Positions 6,366 through 14,678 of a stretch of 64,000 bases of DNA are shown in pieces. Origin of the DNA: Streptomyces sp. TRM70350 (lineage in GTDB: Bacteria > Actinomycetota > Actinomycetes > Streptomycetales > Streptomycetaceae). The position numbers were made by a program, and so were the translations under genes. The stretch's first letter is position 1. Each line of letters starts with the position of its first letter. The notes beneath the pieces are model-generated. The model was given only the letters and a program-made list of their open reading frames with translations, made no database searches and was not told the origin of the DNA. Location: the NCBI RefSeq assembly GCF_019219825.1, contig NZ_JAHUXH010000032.1, positions 16,147 to 80,146 on the forward strand, given 5' to 3'.

Positions 6366-7669
6366 CCCGGCACGACGGCGGCAACCGTCCGGCAGGGGCC
6401 GCGGCTTCGCCGCCGGGTGCGGCGTCCTCGCCGGGGCCGGGCCCGGGTGGCGCTTCCTTCCACGAGATGTGGCGCGAGCTGCTCCCCATCGGCCGGCATC
6501 CCGACACCCGCGGCTACCGCCGCTACGCCTGGACCGGCGCCGACGCCGAGTGCCGGGACTGGTTCCGGGCGCAGGCCGAGACGCGCGGGCTCGCCCACGA
6601 GGTCGACCGCAACGGCAACCAGTGGGCCTGGCTCGGGGATCCCGCCCAGGGGGACGCCGTCGTCACGGGGTCCCACCTCGACTCCGTGCCCGATGGCGGG
6701 GCCTTCGACGGCCCCCTCGGGGTCGTGTCCTCCTTCGCTGCGCTCGACGAACTGCGCGGCCGCGACGTGCGCTTCACCAAGCCCCTCGGCATCGTCAACT
6801 TCGGCGACGAGGAGGGCGCCCGCTTCGGGCTCGCCTGCGTCGGCTCCCGGCTCGCCGCCGGGCGGCTCACCGTCGAGCAGGCGCACCGGCTGACCGACGG
6901 CGACGGGACCACGCTGCCGCAGGCCATGGCGGCCGCCGGGTACGACCCCGACGCCATCGGGCCCGACCCCGAGCGGCTCGCCCGCATCGGGGCCTTCGTC
7001 GAGCTGCATGTCGAACAGGGCCGCGCCCTGGACCTGTCCGGCGACCAGGTGGGCATCGCCAGCGCCATCTGGCCGCACGGACGGTGGCGGTTCGACTTCC
7101 GGGGCGAGGCCAACCACGCCGGCACCACCCGGCTCGCCGACCGGCGCGACCCCATGCTGCCGTACGCCGAGACCGTCCTCGCCGCCCGCCGCGAGGCCCG
7201 GCTCGCCGGCGCCGTCGCCACCTTCGGCAAGATCGCCGTCGAGCCCAACGGCGTCAACGCCATCCCCTCCCTGGTGCGCGGCTGGCTCGACTCCCGTGCC
7301 GCCGACCAGCGGACCCTCGACACCGTCGTCACCGGGATCCAGCAGGCGGCCCGCGAATACGCCGAGGCGCACGGCGTCGACCTCGACGTCGTGCGGGAGT
7401 CGTTCACGCCGGTCGTCGAGTTCGACCACGCCCTGCGTGACGAACTGGCCCGCATCCTGGGCAAGGACACCGACCTCAAGGTCCCCGTCCTGGGCACCGG
7501 CGCCGGACACGACGCCGGGATCCTGTCCGGGACGGTCCCGACCGCCATGCTGTTCGTGCGCAATCCCACCGGCGTCTCGCACTCCCCGGCCGAGTTCGCG
7601 GCCGAGGACGACTGCGTGGCCGGAGTGACCGCACTCGCCGACGTACTGGAAGGGCTGGCCTGCGCGTGA
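6362..7669 (+). CDS. M20 family amidohydrolase (allantoate/N-carbamoyl amino acid hydrolase type)
   Basis: A 435-residue M20/M28-type binuclear metallohydrolase. Expected ligands are His105 (GSHLDS), Asp116 (AFDGPLG), Glu150/Glu151 (GDEEG), His216 (ELHVEQG) and the late His in SHSPAEF. The closest family names are allantoate amidohydrolase and N-carbamoyl-L-amino-acid hydrolase. It is coupled by GTGA overlaps to hutU upstream and hutF downstream. The operon context therefore argues for a role in histidine breakdown, most plausibly hydrolysis of N-formyl-L-glutamate, the product of HutF, since no hutG gene is present here. That substrate is inference. Confidence 0.85.
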   Translation: MTRHDGGNRPAGAAASPPGAASSPGPGPGGASFHEMWRELLPIGRHPDTRGYRRYAWTGADAECRDWFRAQAETRGLAHEVDRNGNQWAWLGDPAQGDAVVTGSHLDSVPDGGAFDGPLGVVSSFAALDELRGRDVRFTKPLGIVNFGDEEGARFGLACVGSRLAAGRLTVEQAHRLTDGDGTTLPQAMAAAGYDPDAIGPDPERLARIGAFVELHVEQGRALDLSGDQVGIASAIWPHGRWRFDFRGEANHAGTTRLADRRDPMLPYAETVLAARREARLAGAVATFGKIAVEPNGVNAIPSLVRGWLDSRAADQRTLDTVVTGIQQAAREYAEAHGVDLDVVRESFTPVVEFDHALRDELARILGKDTDLKVPVLGTGAGHDAGILSGTVPTAMLFVRNPTGVSHSPAEFAAEDDCVAGVTALADVLEGLACA

Positions 7670-9000
7670 CACGGACGTACTGGCTGGAGCACGCCTGGCT
7701 CGGCACCCACGTCGAGCCGGGAGTCGCCGTCGACACCAAGGACGGCCGGATCACCGCCGTTCACCAGAAAACCGATGCCCCGCCGCCGGGCGCCGAGACC
7801 CTCCGGGGCCTCACCCTGCCCGGCCTCGCCAACGCCCACAGCCACGCCTTCCACCGGGCCCTGCGCGGCACCGTGCAGGTCGGCTCCGGCACCTTCTGGA
7901 CCTGGCGCGAGGTCATGTACGCCACCGCCGACCGGCTCACCCCGGACACGTACCACGCCCTGGCCAGAGCGGTCTACGCCGAGATGGCCCTCGCCGGCAT
8001 CACCGCCGTCGGCGAGTTCCACTACGTCCACCACGCCCCCGGCGGCACCCCCTACGCCGACCCCAACGCCATGGGCGAGGCCCTCATCGCGGCCGCCGCC
8101 GAAGCCGGGATCCGCATCACCCTCCTCGACACCTGCTATCTCTCCTCCGGCTTCGGACAGCCGCCGGGCGCCCACCAGCTCCGCTTCTCCGACCGGACCG
8201 CCGAGAAATGGGCCGAACGCTGTTCAGTTCTCAAGGAACGGGATCACGCACGGATCGGGGCGGCCATCCACTCCGTACGGGCCGTGCCCGCCGACCAGTT
8301 GGCGACCGTGGCGCGGTGGGCCGAGGAGCGGCGGGCCCCGCTGCATGTGCACCTGTCCGAGCAGACCGCCGAGAACGACGCCTGCCGGGAAGTCCACGGC
8401 TGCACCCCGACGCAGCTCCTCGCCCTGCACGGCGTGCTCGGACCGCGCACCACCGGCGTCCACAACACCCACCTCACCGCCGAGGACATCTCTCTCATCG
8501 GCGGCAGCGGAACCGGCACCTGCATGTGCCCGACGACCGAGCGGGACCTCGCCGACGGCATCGGACCCGCCGTCGCCCTCCAGAACGAAGGCTCCCCCCT
8601 CTCCCTCGGCTCCGACAGCCACGCCGTCATCGACCTGCTCGAAGAGGCCCGCGCGATGGAGCTGAACGAGCGGCTGCGCAGCCGCACCCGCGGCCACTGG
8701 ACGGCCGCCGCGCTGCTGCGGGCCGCCACGGCGGACGGGCACGCCGCGCTCGGCTGGGCGGACGCGGGCACGCTGGAGCCAGGCGCGCTCGCCGACCTCA
8801 CGACGATCGCGCTCGACTCGGTCAGAACAGCGGGGCCACTGCCCAGGCTCGGCGCCGAGACGGCCGTATTCGCCGCGACGGCAGCGGACGTACGCCATAC
8901 GGTCGTCGGCGGGCGGCATGTCGTACGCGACGGGGCGCACACCCTCGTACCCGATGTGCCGCAGGCACTCGCGCAAGCCGTCGACGCCCTGCGCGCCTGA
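7666..9000 (+). CDS. hutF: N-formimidoyl-L-glutamate deiminase
   Basis: A 444-residue amidohydrolase-superfamily protein. It has the first metal motif NAHSHAFHRALRG, the later His in HVHLSEQ and HNTHLT, and the C-terminal Asp in GSDSHA. These fit HutF, which deaminates formimidoylglutamate to formylglutamate plus ammonia. It starts with a GTG that overlaps the stop of the M20 gene, and hutI follows after 32 bp. HutF usually accompanies a deformylase, which supports a formylglutamate route for this operon. Confidence 0.93.
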   Translation: MTRTYWLEHAWLGTHVEPGVAVDTKDGRITAVHQKTDAPPPGAETLRGLTLPGLANAHSHAFHRALRGTVQVGSGTFWTWREVMYATADRLTPDTYHALARAVYAEMALAGITAVGEFHYVHHAPGGTPYADPNAMGEALIAAAAEAGIRITLLDTCYLSSGFGQPPGAHQLRFSDRTAEKWAERCSVLKERDHARIGAAIHSVRAVPADQLATVARWAEERRAPLHVHLSEQTAENDACREVHGCTPTQLLALHGVLGPRTTGVHNTHLTAEDISLIGGSGTGTCMCPTTERDLADGIGPAVALQNEGSPLSLGSDSHAVIDLLEEARAMELNERLRSRTRGHWTAAALLRAATADGHAALGWADAGTLEPGALADLTTIALDSVRTAGPLPRLGAETAVFAATAADVRHTVVGGRHVVRDGAHTLVPDVPQALAQAVDALRA

Positions 9001-9032
9001 CGACCGCCGACCCGAGCCCCCACGAGGACGCC

Positions 9033-10232
9033 ATGAGCAGCACCACCCGCACGACCCCCGGCACGAGCACCGTCATCACCAACATCGCCACGCTGGTCAC
9101 CAACGACCCCTCCCTCGGTGACGGATCCCCCCTGGGCCTGATCCGGGACGCGGCCGTCGTCATCGACGGCGACCGCGTCGCGTGGACCGGTGAATCAAGC
9201 AAAGCACCCGCCACTGACAATCGGGTCGACGCCGGCGGCCGTGCGGTGATCCCCGGCTTCGTGGACTCCCACTCCCACCTCGTCTTCGGGGGCGACCGCA
9301 CCGAGGAGTTCAACGCCCGGATGTCCGGCCGGGCCTACAGCGCGGGCGGCATCCGGACCACGGTCGCCGCCACCCGCGCCGCGACGGACGCCCAACTCGA
9401 AGCCAACCTCACCCGTTACCTCGCCGAAGCCCTCCGCCAGGGCACCACGACCTTCGAGACCAAGTCCGGCTACGGCCTCACCGTCGAGGACGAGGCCCGC
9501 GCCCTGCGCATCGCCGCCGCCCACACCGACGAGGTCACCTACCTCGGCGCCCACATCGTCTCCCCCGACTACGCCGAGGACCCGGCGGGGTACGTCGCCC
9601 TCGTCACCGGCGAGATGCTCGACGCCTGCGCGCCGTACGCCCGTTGGATCGACGTCTTCTGCGAGAAGGGCGCCTTCGACGGCGACCAGGCGCGCGCGAT
9701 CCTCACCGCGGGCAGGGCGAAGGGCCTGCATCCCCGCATCCACGCCAACCAGCTGTCGTACGGCCCCGGAGTCCAGCTCGCCGTCGAGCTGGACGCGGCC
9801 TCCGCCGACCACTGCACCCACCTCACGGACGAGGACATCGACGCGCTGGCCAACAGCGCCACCGTCGCCACGCTCCTGCCCGGCGCCGAGTTCTCCACCC
9901 GCGCCGAGTGGCCGGACGCCCGCCGCCTCCTCGACGCGGGCGTGACCGTGGCCCTGTCGACGGACTGCAACCCGGGCTCGTCCTTCACGTCGTCCGTGCC
10001 GTTCTGCATCGCCCTGGCGGTACGGGACATGCGCATGACCCCCGACGAGGCCCTCTGGTCCGCCACGGCGGGCGGCGCCCGCGCCCTGCGCCGCGACGAC
10101 ATCGGCCGCCTGAGCCCCGGCGCCCACGCCGACCTTGCCCTCCTCGACGCCCCCAGCCACGTCCATCTCGCCTACCGGCCGGGCGTGCCGCTGGTGACCG
10201 AGGCGTGGCGGCGCGGCCTGCGCGTCGCCTGA
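9033..10232 (+). CDS. hutI: Imidazolonepropionase
   Basis: A 399-residue protein that hydrolyses 4-imidazolone-5-propionate to N-formimidoyl-L-glutamate, between the HutU and HutF steps. The metal motif DSHSHLVFGGDR, the substrate region GRAYSAGGI, the central ETKSGYGL and the C-terminal STDCNPGSSFTSS are all present. I chose the ATG at 9033 because GAGGACGCC precedes it. Reading frames that begin earlier run through hutF and are not genes. It is the last gene of the operon and ends in a hairpin shared with the convergent ricin-domain gene. Confidence 0.97.
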   Translation: MSSTTRTTPGTSTVITNIATLVTNDPSLGDGSPLGLIRDAAVVIDGDRVAWTGESSKAPATDNRVDAGGRAVIPGFVDSHSHLVFGGDRTEEFNARMSGRAYSAGGIRTTVAATRAATDAQLEANLTRYLAEALRQGTTTFETKSGYGLTVEDEARALRIAAAHTDEVTYLGAHIVSPDYAEDPAGYVALVTGEMLDACAPYARWIDVFCEKGAFDGDQARAILTAGRAKGLHPRIHANQLSYGPGVQLAVELDAASADHCTHLTDEDIDALANSATVATLLPGAEFSTRAEWPDARRLLDAGVTVALSTDCNPGSSFTSSVPFCIALAVRDMRMTPDEALWSATAGGARALRRDDIGRLSPGAHADLALLDAPSHVHLAYRPGVPLVTEAWRRGLRVA

Positions 10233-10246
10233 CCGCCGGTCAGGCG
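10226..10246. terminator. Bidirectional terminator hairpin sharing both stop codons
   Basis: A 9-bp stem (CGCCTGACC / GGTCAGGCG) with loop GCC contains the TGA of hutI and the TGA of the opposing gene. The convergent genes are only 7 bp apart. The core is identical to that at 409-429. Confidence 0.6.
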
Positions 10247-11964
10247 GCCCCCGCCCGCCACCGCTGGTCCGGGTCCCCGTTCGAGTCGTCCAGTGACCGG
10301 AACACCAGCCCGTCCCCGCCGTCCGGCGTCACCGCGGTCTCCACGGCGATGGCGGGCCGGATCAGCCCGGCGTCGTCGACCACGAACTTCAGGTTCTGCG
10401 CGTTCCTCCCCGCCACCGACGAGCAGGTCCAGATGCCCACGCCCCGGTCTGTCGAGCCGCGGCTGTCCAGGCAGTAGTCCGGGTCGGCGGCCGACTGGAG
10501 CACGCCCCGCCCGGCGTCGACCCGCCAGCGCTGCGTGGCGGCCCGCGAACAGGGCGCCGTGATCACGTCCACGCCCTTGTCCAGGACCCCGTCCCGGATG
10601 TCCAGGCACAGCCCCGAGGCGACGTTCACGACCTGCGCGTAGGCGCTGCCCGGCGGGTACGTGGCCGGAGGCGGCGGCGGGGACGGCTTCGGCGGGCGGG
10701 TGGTGCGCGACGGGGACGGGCTCGCCGTCGGGGAGGGGGACTCGGAGATCCCGGAGGGCGATGGTGACGGGGATGCCGGGGACGCCGGTACCGTCGCGGT
10801 CACCGTCACCGCGGGCGGTGGCGTGGCGCTGATCCGGCTCGAGGCGTTCTCGGTGGGCGAGTCGCCCGGGGACAGCAGGAAGAACAGCAGCGGAGTGAGC
10901 GCCACACCCAGTCCCGCCGAGGCCAGCGCGACCCGCCGGGACGGCGGCCGTACCCGCTCCCGCGCGCTACGGCCGTCCGCGCCTGTTCCGCCGCCCCGCT
11001 CCCGCGCGCTACGGCCTTCCGGGCCCGGTCCGCCGCCCCGCTCCCACCCGATACGGCCGTCCGCACCTGCTCCGCCGCCCCGCTCCCACGCGACACCCCC
11101 GTCCGCGCCCGCTCCGCCGACTGCCCGCCCCCGCGCCGCATGGCCGCCCACGCCCGGTCCGCCGGTGATCCGCGCCGCGTACGCCGCACCGGCCCACGGC
11201 ATCAGGCCCTCGGCCAGCGCGGTGCGCGGGGTGTCGCGCAGGGCGGTCTGCTCCTCGTACGCGGTGGTGCAGTGCGGGCAGTGCGCCATGTGCGCGACCA
11301 GGTCGGGGCTGTGCCGGGGCGAGTCCGGTCGTAGCGACTCCTCGATCAATCGCCAAAAGTCCTGGCAGCCGGGGTCGTCGGAGGCGGCCAGCCGGGCGCG
11401 CAGCAGGGACCGGCCGAGCGCGCCCAGCGCCGGCTCGATTCCGTAGGTCACGTCCTCGCGGGTGATGCCCAGCAGTACGGCGGTCCGCTCGGCGCTTTCC
11501 TGCTCCAGGACGCCGTACCAGATCAGGCCACAGGTGCGGGCCGGGAGCGTCCGGTACGCGGCGAGCATGGGCGGCACGGGTCCGTCGGGGCCGGCCGTGC
11601 TGAGGACCAGGAGCAGGCCCGCGTCGAGCGCCGCGGAACGGTCGTCCTCCGCCCAGCTCGCGGCCACCCGCCCGGCCAGCAGCAGGAGTTGGTGCCGCCA
11701 CGGGACGGCCGGATCGGTGCCGCGTGCCGTCTCCCGGGCCGCCCGTGTGAACGCCTGCGCCGCCAGCTGGCGGGCCGCCGAGTCGCCGGTCGTGCACAGC
11801 CGGGCGTAGGCGAGCACCGACGCGCGGTGGCGGGCGCGCAGTTCCTGGAGCGCCGGGTAGGCGACGGCGGTGTCGGCGCGCAGCAGTTCGGTCAGCCGTG
11901 CGTCGGACGTGCCGGAGTGCACGCCGTCCACCGCGTCGTTGTCGGTCCCCTCCGGCCGAGCCAT
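10240..11964 (-). CDS. Sigma-like / zinc-finger / membrane / ricin-lectin fusion protein
   Basis: A 574-residue multi-domain protein. Residues 20-200 are helical and resemble an ECF sigma factor (ATAYPALQELRARHRASVLAYARL; ERTAVLLGITREDVTYGIEPAL resembling region 4). Then comes a zinc-binding anti-sigma-type motif Hx3Cx2C (HMAHCPHC), four 14-residue Gly/Arg-rich repeats, one membrane helix (ALASAGLGVALTPLLFFLL), a Ser/Pro linker and a C-terminal ricin-type beta-trefoil. QRWRV and DQRW are QxW signatures of the trefoil. I infer a cytoplasmic regulator tied to an extracellular carbohydrate-binding domain. The start has GAGGAGGC upstream. It lies downstream of the SigB-type sigma gene on the same strand. 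Confidence 0.78.
   Translation of the reverse strand: MARPEGTDNDAVDGVHSGTSDARLTELLRADTAVAYPALQELRARHRASVLAYARLCTTGDSAARQLAAQAFTRAARETARGTDPAVPWRHQLLLLAGRVAASWAEDDRSAALDAGLLLVLSTAGPDGPVPPMLAAYRTLPARTCGLIWYGVLEQESAERTAVLLGITREDVTYGIEPALGALGRSLLRARLAASDDPGCQDFWRLIEESLRPDSPRHSPDLVAHMAHCPHCTTAYEEQTALRDTPRTALAEGLMPWAGAAYAARITGGPGVGGHAARGRAVGGAGADGGVAWERGGGAGADGRIGWERGGGPGPEGRSARERGGGTGADGRSARERVRPPSRRVALASAGLGVALTPLLFFLLSPGDSPTENASSRISATPPPAVTVTATVPASPASPSPSPSGISESPSPTASPSPSRTTRPPKPSPPPPPATYPPGSAYAQVVNVASGLCLDIRDGVLDKGVDVITAPCSRAATQRWRVDAGRGVLQSAADPDYCLDSRGSTDRGVGIWTCSSVAGRNAQNLKFVVDDAGLIRPAIAVETAVTPDGGDGLVFRSLDDSNGDPDQRWRAGAA
10956..11123 (-). repeat. 42-bp tandem repeat, four units, in the ricin-domain gene
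   Basis: Units begin at 10956, 10998, 11040 and 11082, exactly 42 bp apart. They encode 14-residue units such as AGADGGVAWERGGG, AGADGRIGWERGGG and PGPEGRSARERGGG. They sit in the cytoplasmic linker between the zinc motif and the membrane helix. Confidence 0.85.
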
Positions 11965-12143
11965 CCGCCCGCCTCCTCGCGTGTCCGCTGGGACCGGCCA
12001 AGTCCCTGACGTACCGGCCAGTTTGGAGGGTGACCATAGTGGTGGAGAGGGGCTTGCGGGGAAAGAGGTTACCGAGGGTAAAGCGGGGCGCGGCCGCGGG
12101 CGGACGCGGCTCGGCGCGGAAATGGCTCGGCGCGCGCATGGCT

Positions 12144-12170
12144 CGCCCGGCGCCCACAGGGCGCCGGGCG
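12144..12170 (-). terminator. Terminator hairpin after the sigma factor gene
   Basis: A perfect stem of at least 11 bp (CGCCCGGCGCC / GGCGCCGGGCG) with a tiny loop CACAG lies 60 bp past the stop of the minus-strand sigma gene and before the ricin-domain gene. Confidence 0.6.
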
Positions 12171-12244
12171 GAAAGCCGTGGGGGCCGGTGTCACTTCTCG
12201 ACGTCAGCCCGGAAAGCCCGCGTGGGCCGGTGTCACTCCTCGAC
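12170..12244 (-). repeat. 41-bp-spaced duplication of the 3' end of the sigma gene
   Basis: Two near-identical segments of about 33 bp start at 12170 and 12211. Both contain GGAAAGCC, then GGCCGGTGTCACT and CTCGAC. The second includes the sigma factor stop codon. The first is a non-coding copy just downstream of the gene. Confidence 0.6.
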
Positions 12245-13171
12245 CGTCAACCCCTTGCGCAACCGCCCCAGCGTCCGCGACAGCAGCCGCGACACATGCA
12301 TCTGCGAGATGCCCAGCTCCTCGCCGATCTCCGACTGGGTCATGTTGGCGACGAAACGCAGGGAGAGGATCTTCCGGTCCCGGTGCGGGAGTTCGGCGAT
12401 CAGGGGCTTGAGGGACTCGACGTACTCGATGCCTTCGAGCCCGTGGTCCTCGTAGCCGATCCGGTCCGCGAGGGCGCCCTCGCTGTCGTCCTCCTCGGGC
12501 TGCGCGTCCAGCGAGGAGGCGGTGTAGGCGTTGGACGCGGCCATGCCCTCGACGACCTCGTCGTGGGACAGCCCGAGCCGCTCCGCCAGTTCCGCCACCG
12601 TGGGCGCGCGGTCGAGCTGCTGGGCCAGCTCGTCGCCGGCCTTGGCCAGGTCGAGCCGGAGCTCCTGCAGTCGGCGCGGGACGCGCACGGACCACGAGGT
12701 GTCGCGGAAGAAACGCTTGATCTCGCCGATGATGGTTGGCATGGCGAAGGTGGGGAACTCGACGCCACGGCTGAGCTCGAAACGGTCGATCGCCTTGATG
12801 AGGCCGATGGTGCCGACCTGGATGATGTCCTCCATCGGCTCGCTGCGGGAGCGGAACCGGGAGGCGGCGAACTTGACCAGGGCCAGGTTGAGTTCGACGA
12901 GCGTGTTGCGCACGTAGGAGTATTCGTGCGTGCCTTCCTCAAGCGCTTCCAGTCGCTCGAAGAGGGTCTTGGACAGGGCCCGTGCATCGACGGGACCGAC
13001 CTCGTCGTACGGGGGGATCTCCGGAAGTCCGGCCAGTACGTCGTCCTGGACGCCGAAGGCGTCCTCCTGGGCCGCGAACGTCTCGCTGTCCTGCGCGATG
13101 GGATCCAGATGTTCCGAAGGGGGTGTCGACGTCGCCGTCCGGGTATGCGATGCGTCGAGCCGGGGTGACAT
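12233..13171 (-). CDS. SigB/SigF-type alternative RNA polymerase sigma factor
   Basis: A 312-residue group 3 sigma factor of the SigB/F/G family. Region 2 contains EDIIQVGTIGLIKAIDRF and VEFPTFAMPTIIGEIKR, region 3 contains RVPRRLQELRLDLAKA, and region 4 contains LPHRDRKILSLRFVANMTQ and the helix-turn-helix SEIGEELGISQMHVSRLL. Three in-frame ATGs exist (13195, 13183, 13171), and I chose 13171 because GGAGGAC precedes it. Next door are a STAS antagonist and an ATPase anti-sigma factor, the partner-switch set. The arrangement resembles the sigI-arsI-prsI locus of S. coelicolor (from memory), which regulates stress responses. Assigning the name sigI needs a comparison. Confidence 0.9.
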   Translation of the reverse strand: MSPRLDASHTRTATSTPPSEHLDPIAQDSETFAAQEDAFGVQDDVLAGLPEIPPYDEVGPVDARALSKTLFERLEALEEGTHEYSYVRNTLVELNLALVKFAASRFRSRSEPMEDIIQVGTIGLIKAIDRFELSRGVEFPTFAMPTIIGEIKRFFRDTSWSVRVPRRLQELRLDLAKAGDELAQQLDRAPTVAELAERLGLSHDEVVEGMAASNAYTASSLDAQPEEDDSEGALADRIGYEDHGLEGIEYVESLKPLIAELPHRDRKILSLRFVANMTQSEIGEELGISQMHVSRLLSRTLGRLRKGLTVEE

Positions 13172-13422
13172 GATGTCCTCCATCGTTCTCGGCATAAGGC
13201 TGCCGAAGCCAGTACGTGCACTGCGGTGTGCGGCGCCTCCAAAGCCGGCCGTGTTGGTTACGTGTCTCTACTAGCCCTACCCGCTTTCGCAAGTCGATCG
13301 CAAGTGCGCTCTGTGGGCATATGTCCGTTTCTGGGCGGATGTTCGGCTGTCGAAGAGTGTGGGGAAGGCGTAGTGTTCGAGGGCGACAGACAGCAGCCAC
13401 GACCTCGGGAGAGAGAGACGGC

Positions 13423-13806
13423 ATGGACCACGGGACGGTCGGCAGCGCACAGTCGGGCCGGCTTCTGGTGGAGGTGCGGGAAGAGGGCTCTAGTGCCGTC
13501 GTGACTCCGGCAGGTGAGCTGGATCACCACACCGCCGATCTGTTGCGCGAACCACTCGACGCATGCCTCGCCAAGGGCTTCAGCCGCCTGGTTGTGGACT
13601 GCTCACGGCTGGAGTTCTGCGACTCCACGGGGCTCAACGTGCTGCTCGGCGCCCGCCTGAAGGCGGAGGACGCCGGGGGCGGAGTGCATCTGGCGGGAAT
13701 GCGGCCCGTCGTGGCTCGTGTGTTCGAGATCACAGGGGCGGATGCGGTCTTCACCGTGCACGACACGGTCGAGGCGGCCCTGTCCGGCGAGGGTGAGGCC
13801 GACTGA
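13423..13806 (+). CDS. STAS-domain anti-sigma factor antagonist
   Basis: A 127-residue single STAS domain of the SpoIIAA/RsbV type. The conserved phosphorylatable serine sits in the family motif EFCDSTGLNVLL. In this family the dephosphorylated form binds the kinase-type anti-sigma factor and frees the sigma factor. The start is the ATG after GGGAGAGAGAGACGGC. Frames that begin further upstream run through the regulatory region. It is divergent from the sigma gene across about 250 bp, where control sites for both would lie, and the ATPase gene follows on the same strand. Confidence 0.9.
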   Translation: MDHGTVGSAQSGRLLVEVREEGSSAVVTPAGELDHHTADLLREPLDACLAKGFSRLVVDCSRLEFCDSTGLNVLLGARLKAEDAGGGVHLAGMRPVVARVFEITGADAVFTVHDTVEAALSGEGEAD

Positions 13807-13999
13807 GCGCGCCGGGGCCTCCGAAGTGCCGGGCCGTCCCGAAGTAGGGGGTGTTCCCCCGGATCGGTCGGGCAGGAGACATCCTGAACATGTCGGCGGC
13901 CGTCGTGACCGAGCGCGCGGACACTGAGTACTGAGCACCGACCTATTCGTAACTGAACTCTTGAATCATGAACTGGTGAATCGGTGAGGTGAAGCGCTG

Positions 14000-14536
14000 A
14001 TGAGCACCACCCGGCCCTACTCGCCGGGCGACCGCGGCCCGGAGCCCAGCGGCGCTTCCGGGGCGTCCGAGGGGGGCGTTCCAGGGACCGGGGCGTCCGA
14101 AGGGGGCGCGGCCGTGTCGTCGGGGGCACGTCAGGTCCGCAGGCTGGCCTTCGCCGGCGAGAGCGGTGTCGTGCCGCTGGCCCGCGACTTCGCCCGCCAG
14201 GCGCTGTACGCGTGGGGCTGGCTGCCGGCCGCGACCGCGGATCAGCGGGCCGCCGCCGAGGATGTGCTGCTCGTCGTGTCCGAGTTGGTCACCAACGCGT
14301 GCCTCCATGCGGAGGGGCCGGACGAGATGTTCATCACCTGCGACAACAAGGTGATCCGGATCGAGGTCTCCGACCGGGGGACGGGGCAGCCGGCGCCGCG
14401 GACGCCGCATCGGGCGGGGCGGCCCGGGGGGCACGGGATGTTCATCGTGCAGCGGCTCTGTCTGGATTGGGGGGTTGTACGAACCCCTGGTGTCGCCGGT
14501 AAGAAGGTGTGGGCGGAGTTGGGGGCGCCCGCGTAG
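14000..14536 (+). CDS. ATP-binding anti-sigma factor (RsbW/SpoIIAB type kinase)
   Basis: A 178-residue HATPase_c protein. Visible ATP-binding boxes are the N box SELVTNACLHA, the G1 box DRGTGQP and the G2 box GGHGMFIVQRL. Members sequester a SigB-type sigma factor and phosphorylate the STAS antagonist on serine. The first 45 residues are a Gly/Ser/Pro-rich extension with a short duplication (GASEGG twice) and are probably disordered. GAGGTGAAGC precedes the ATG. The STAS gene 193 bp upstream and the divergent sigma factor are its expected partners. Confidence 0.88.
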   Translation: MSTTRPYSPGDRGPEPSGASGASEGGVPGTGASEGGAAVSSGARQVRRLAFAGESGVVPLARDFARQALYAWGWLPAATADQRAAAEDVLLVVSELVTNACLHAEGPDEMFITCDNKVIRIEVSDRGTGQPAPRTPHRAGRPGGHGMFIVQRLCLDWGVVRTPGVAGKKVWAELGAPA

Positions 14537-14562
14537 CGCCGTACGGGGTGCTGTTGTTGGGT

Positions 14563-14610
14563 GGGTGCGGGCAGTTCGTGGTTTCTCGCGCAGTTCCCCG
14601 CGCCCCTTTC
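14563..14610. repeat. Dispersed intergenic repeat, copy A
   Basis: The sequence GGGTGCGGGCAGTTCGTGG followed by TCGCGCAGTTCCCCGCGCCC is nearly identical to 31760-31804. Both copies lie just after the end of a gene. I recognise the CGCGCAGTTCCCCGCGCCCCT core as common in Streptomyces intergenic DNA (from memory). Confidence 0.7.
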
Positions 14611-14678
14611 CCGGCGTTGCTCATCCGCACTTTTCCAGCACGCCCCGCGTCTTCCCCTCTCATCTCCCCGGGCGTACC

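Noticed and set aside
1713..11123. Tandem repeats (36 bp and 42 bp) considered as CRISPR-like arrays.
   Set aside because: They have no unique spacers, are in frame inside coding sequences and encode regular peptide units.
13172..13422. SigB-type promoter (GGGTAC-like -10) between the sigma factor and STAS genes.
   Set aside because: GGGTAG occurs on the minus strand near 13280, but no GNNT/GTTT element lies at the required 14-16 bp spacing.
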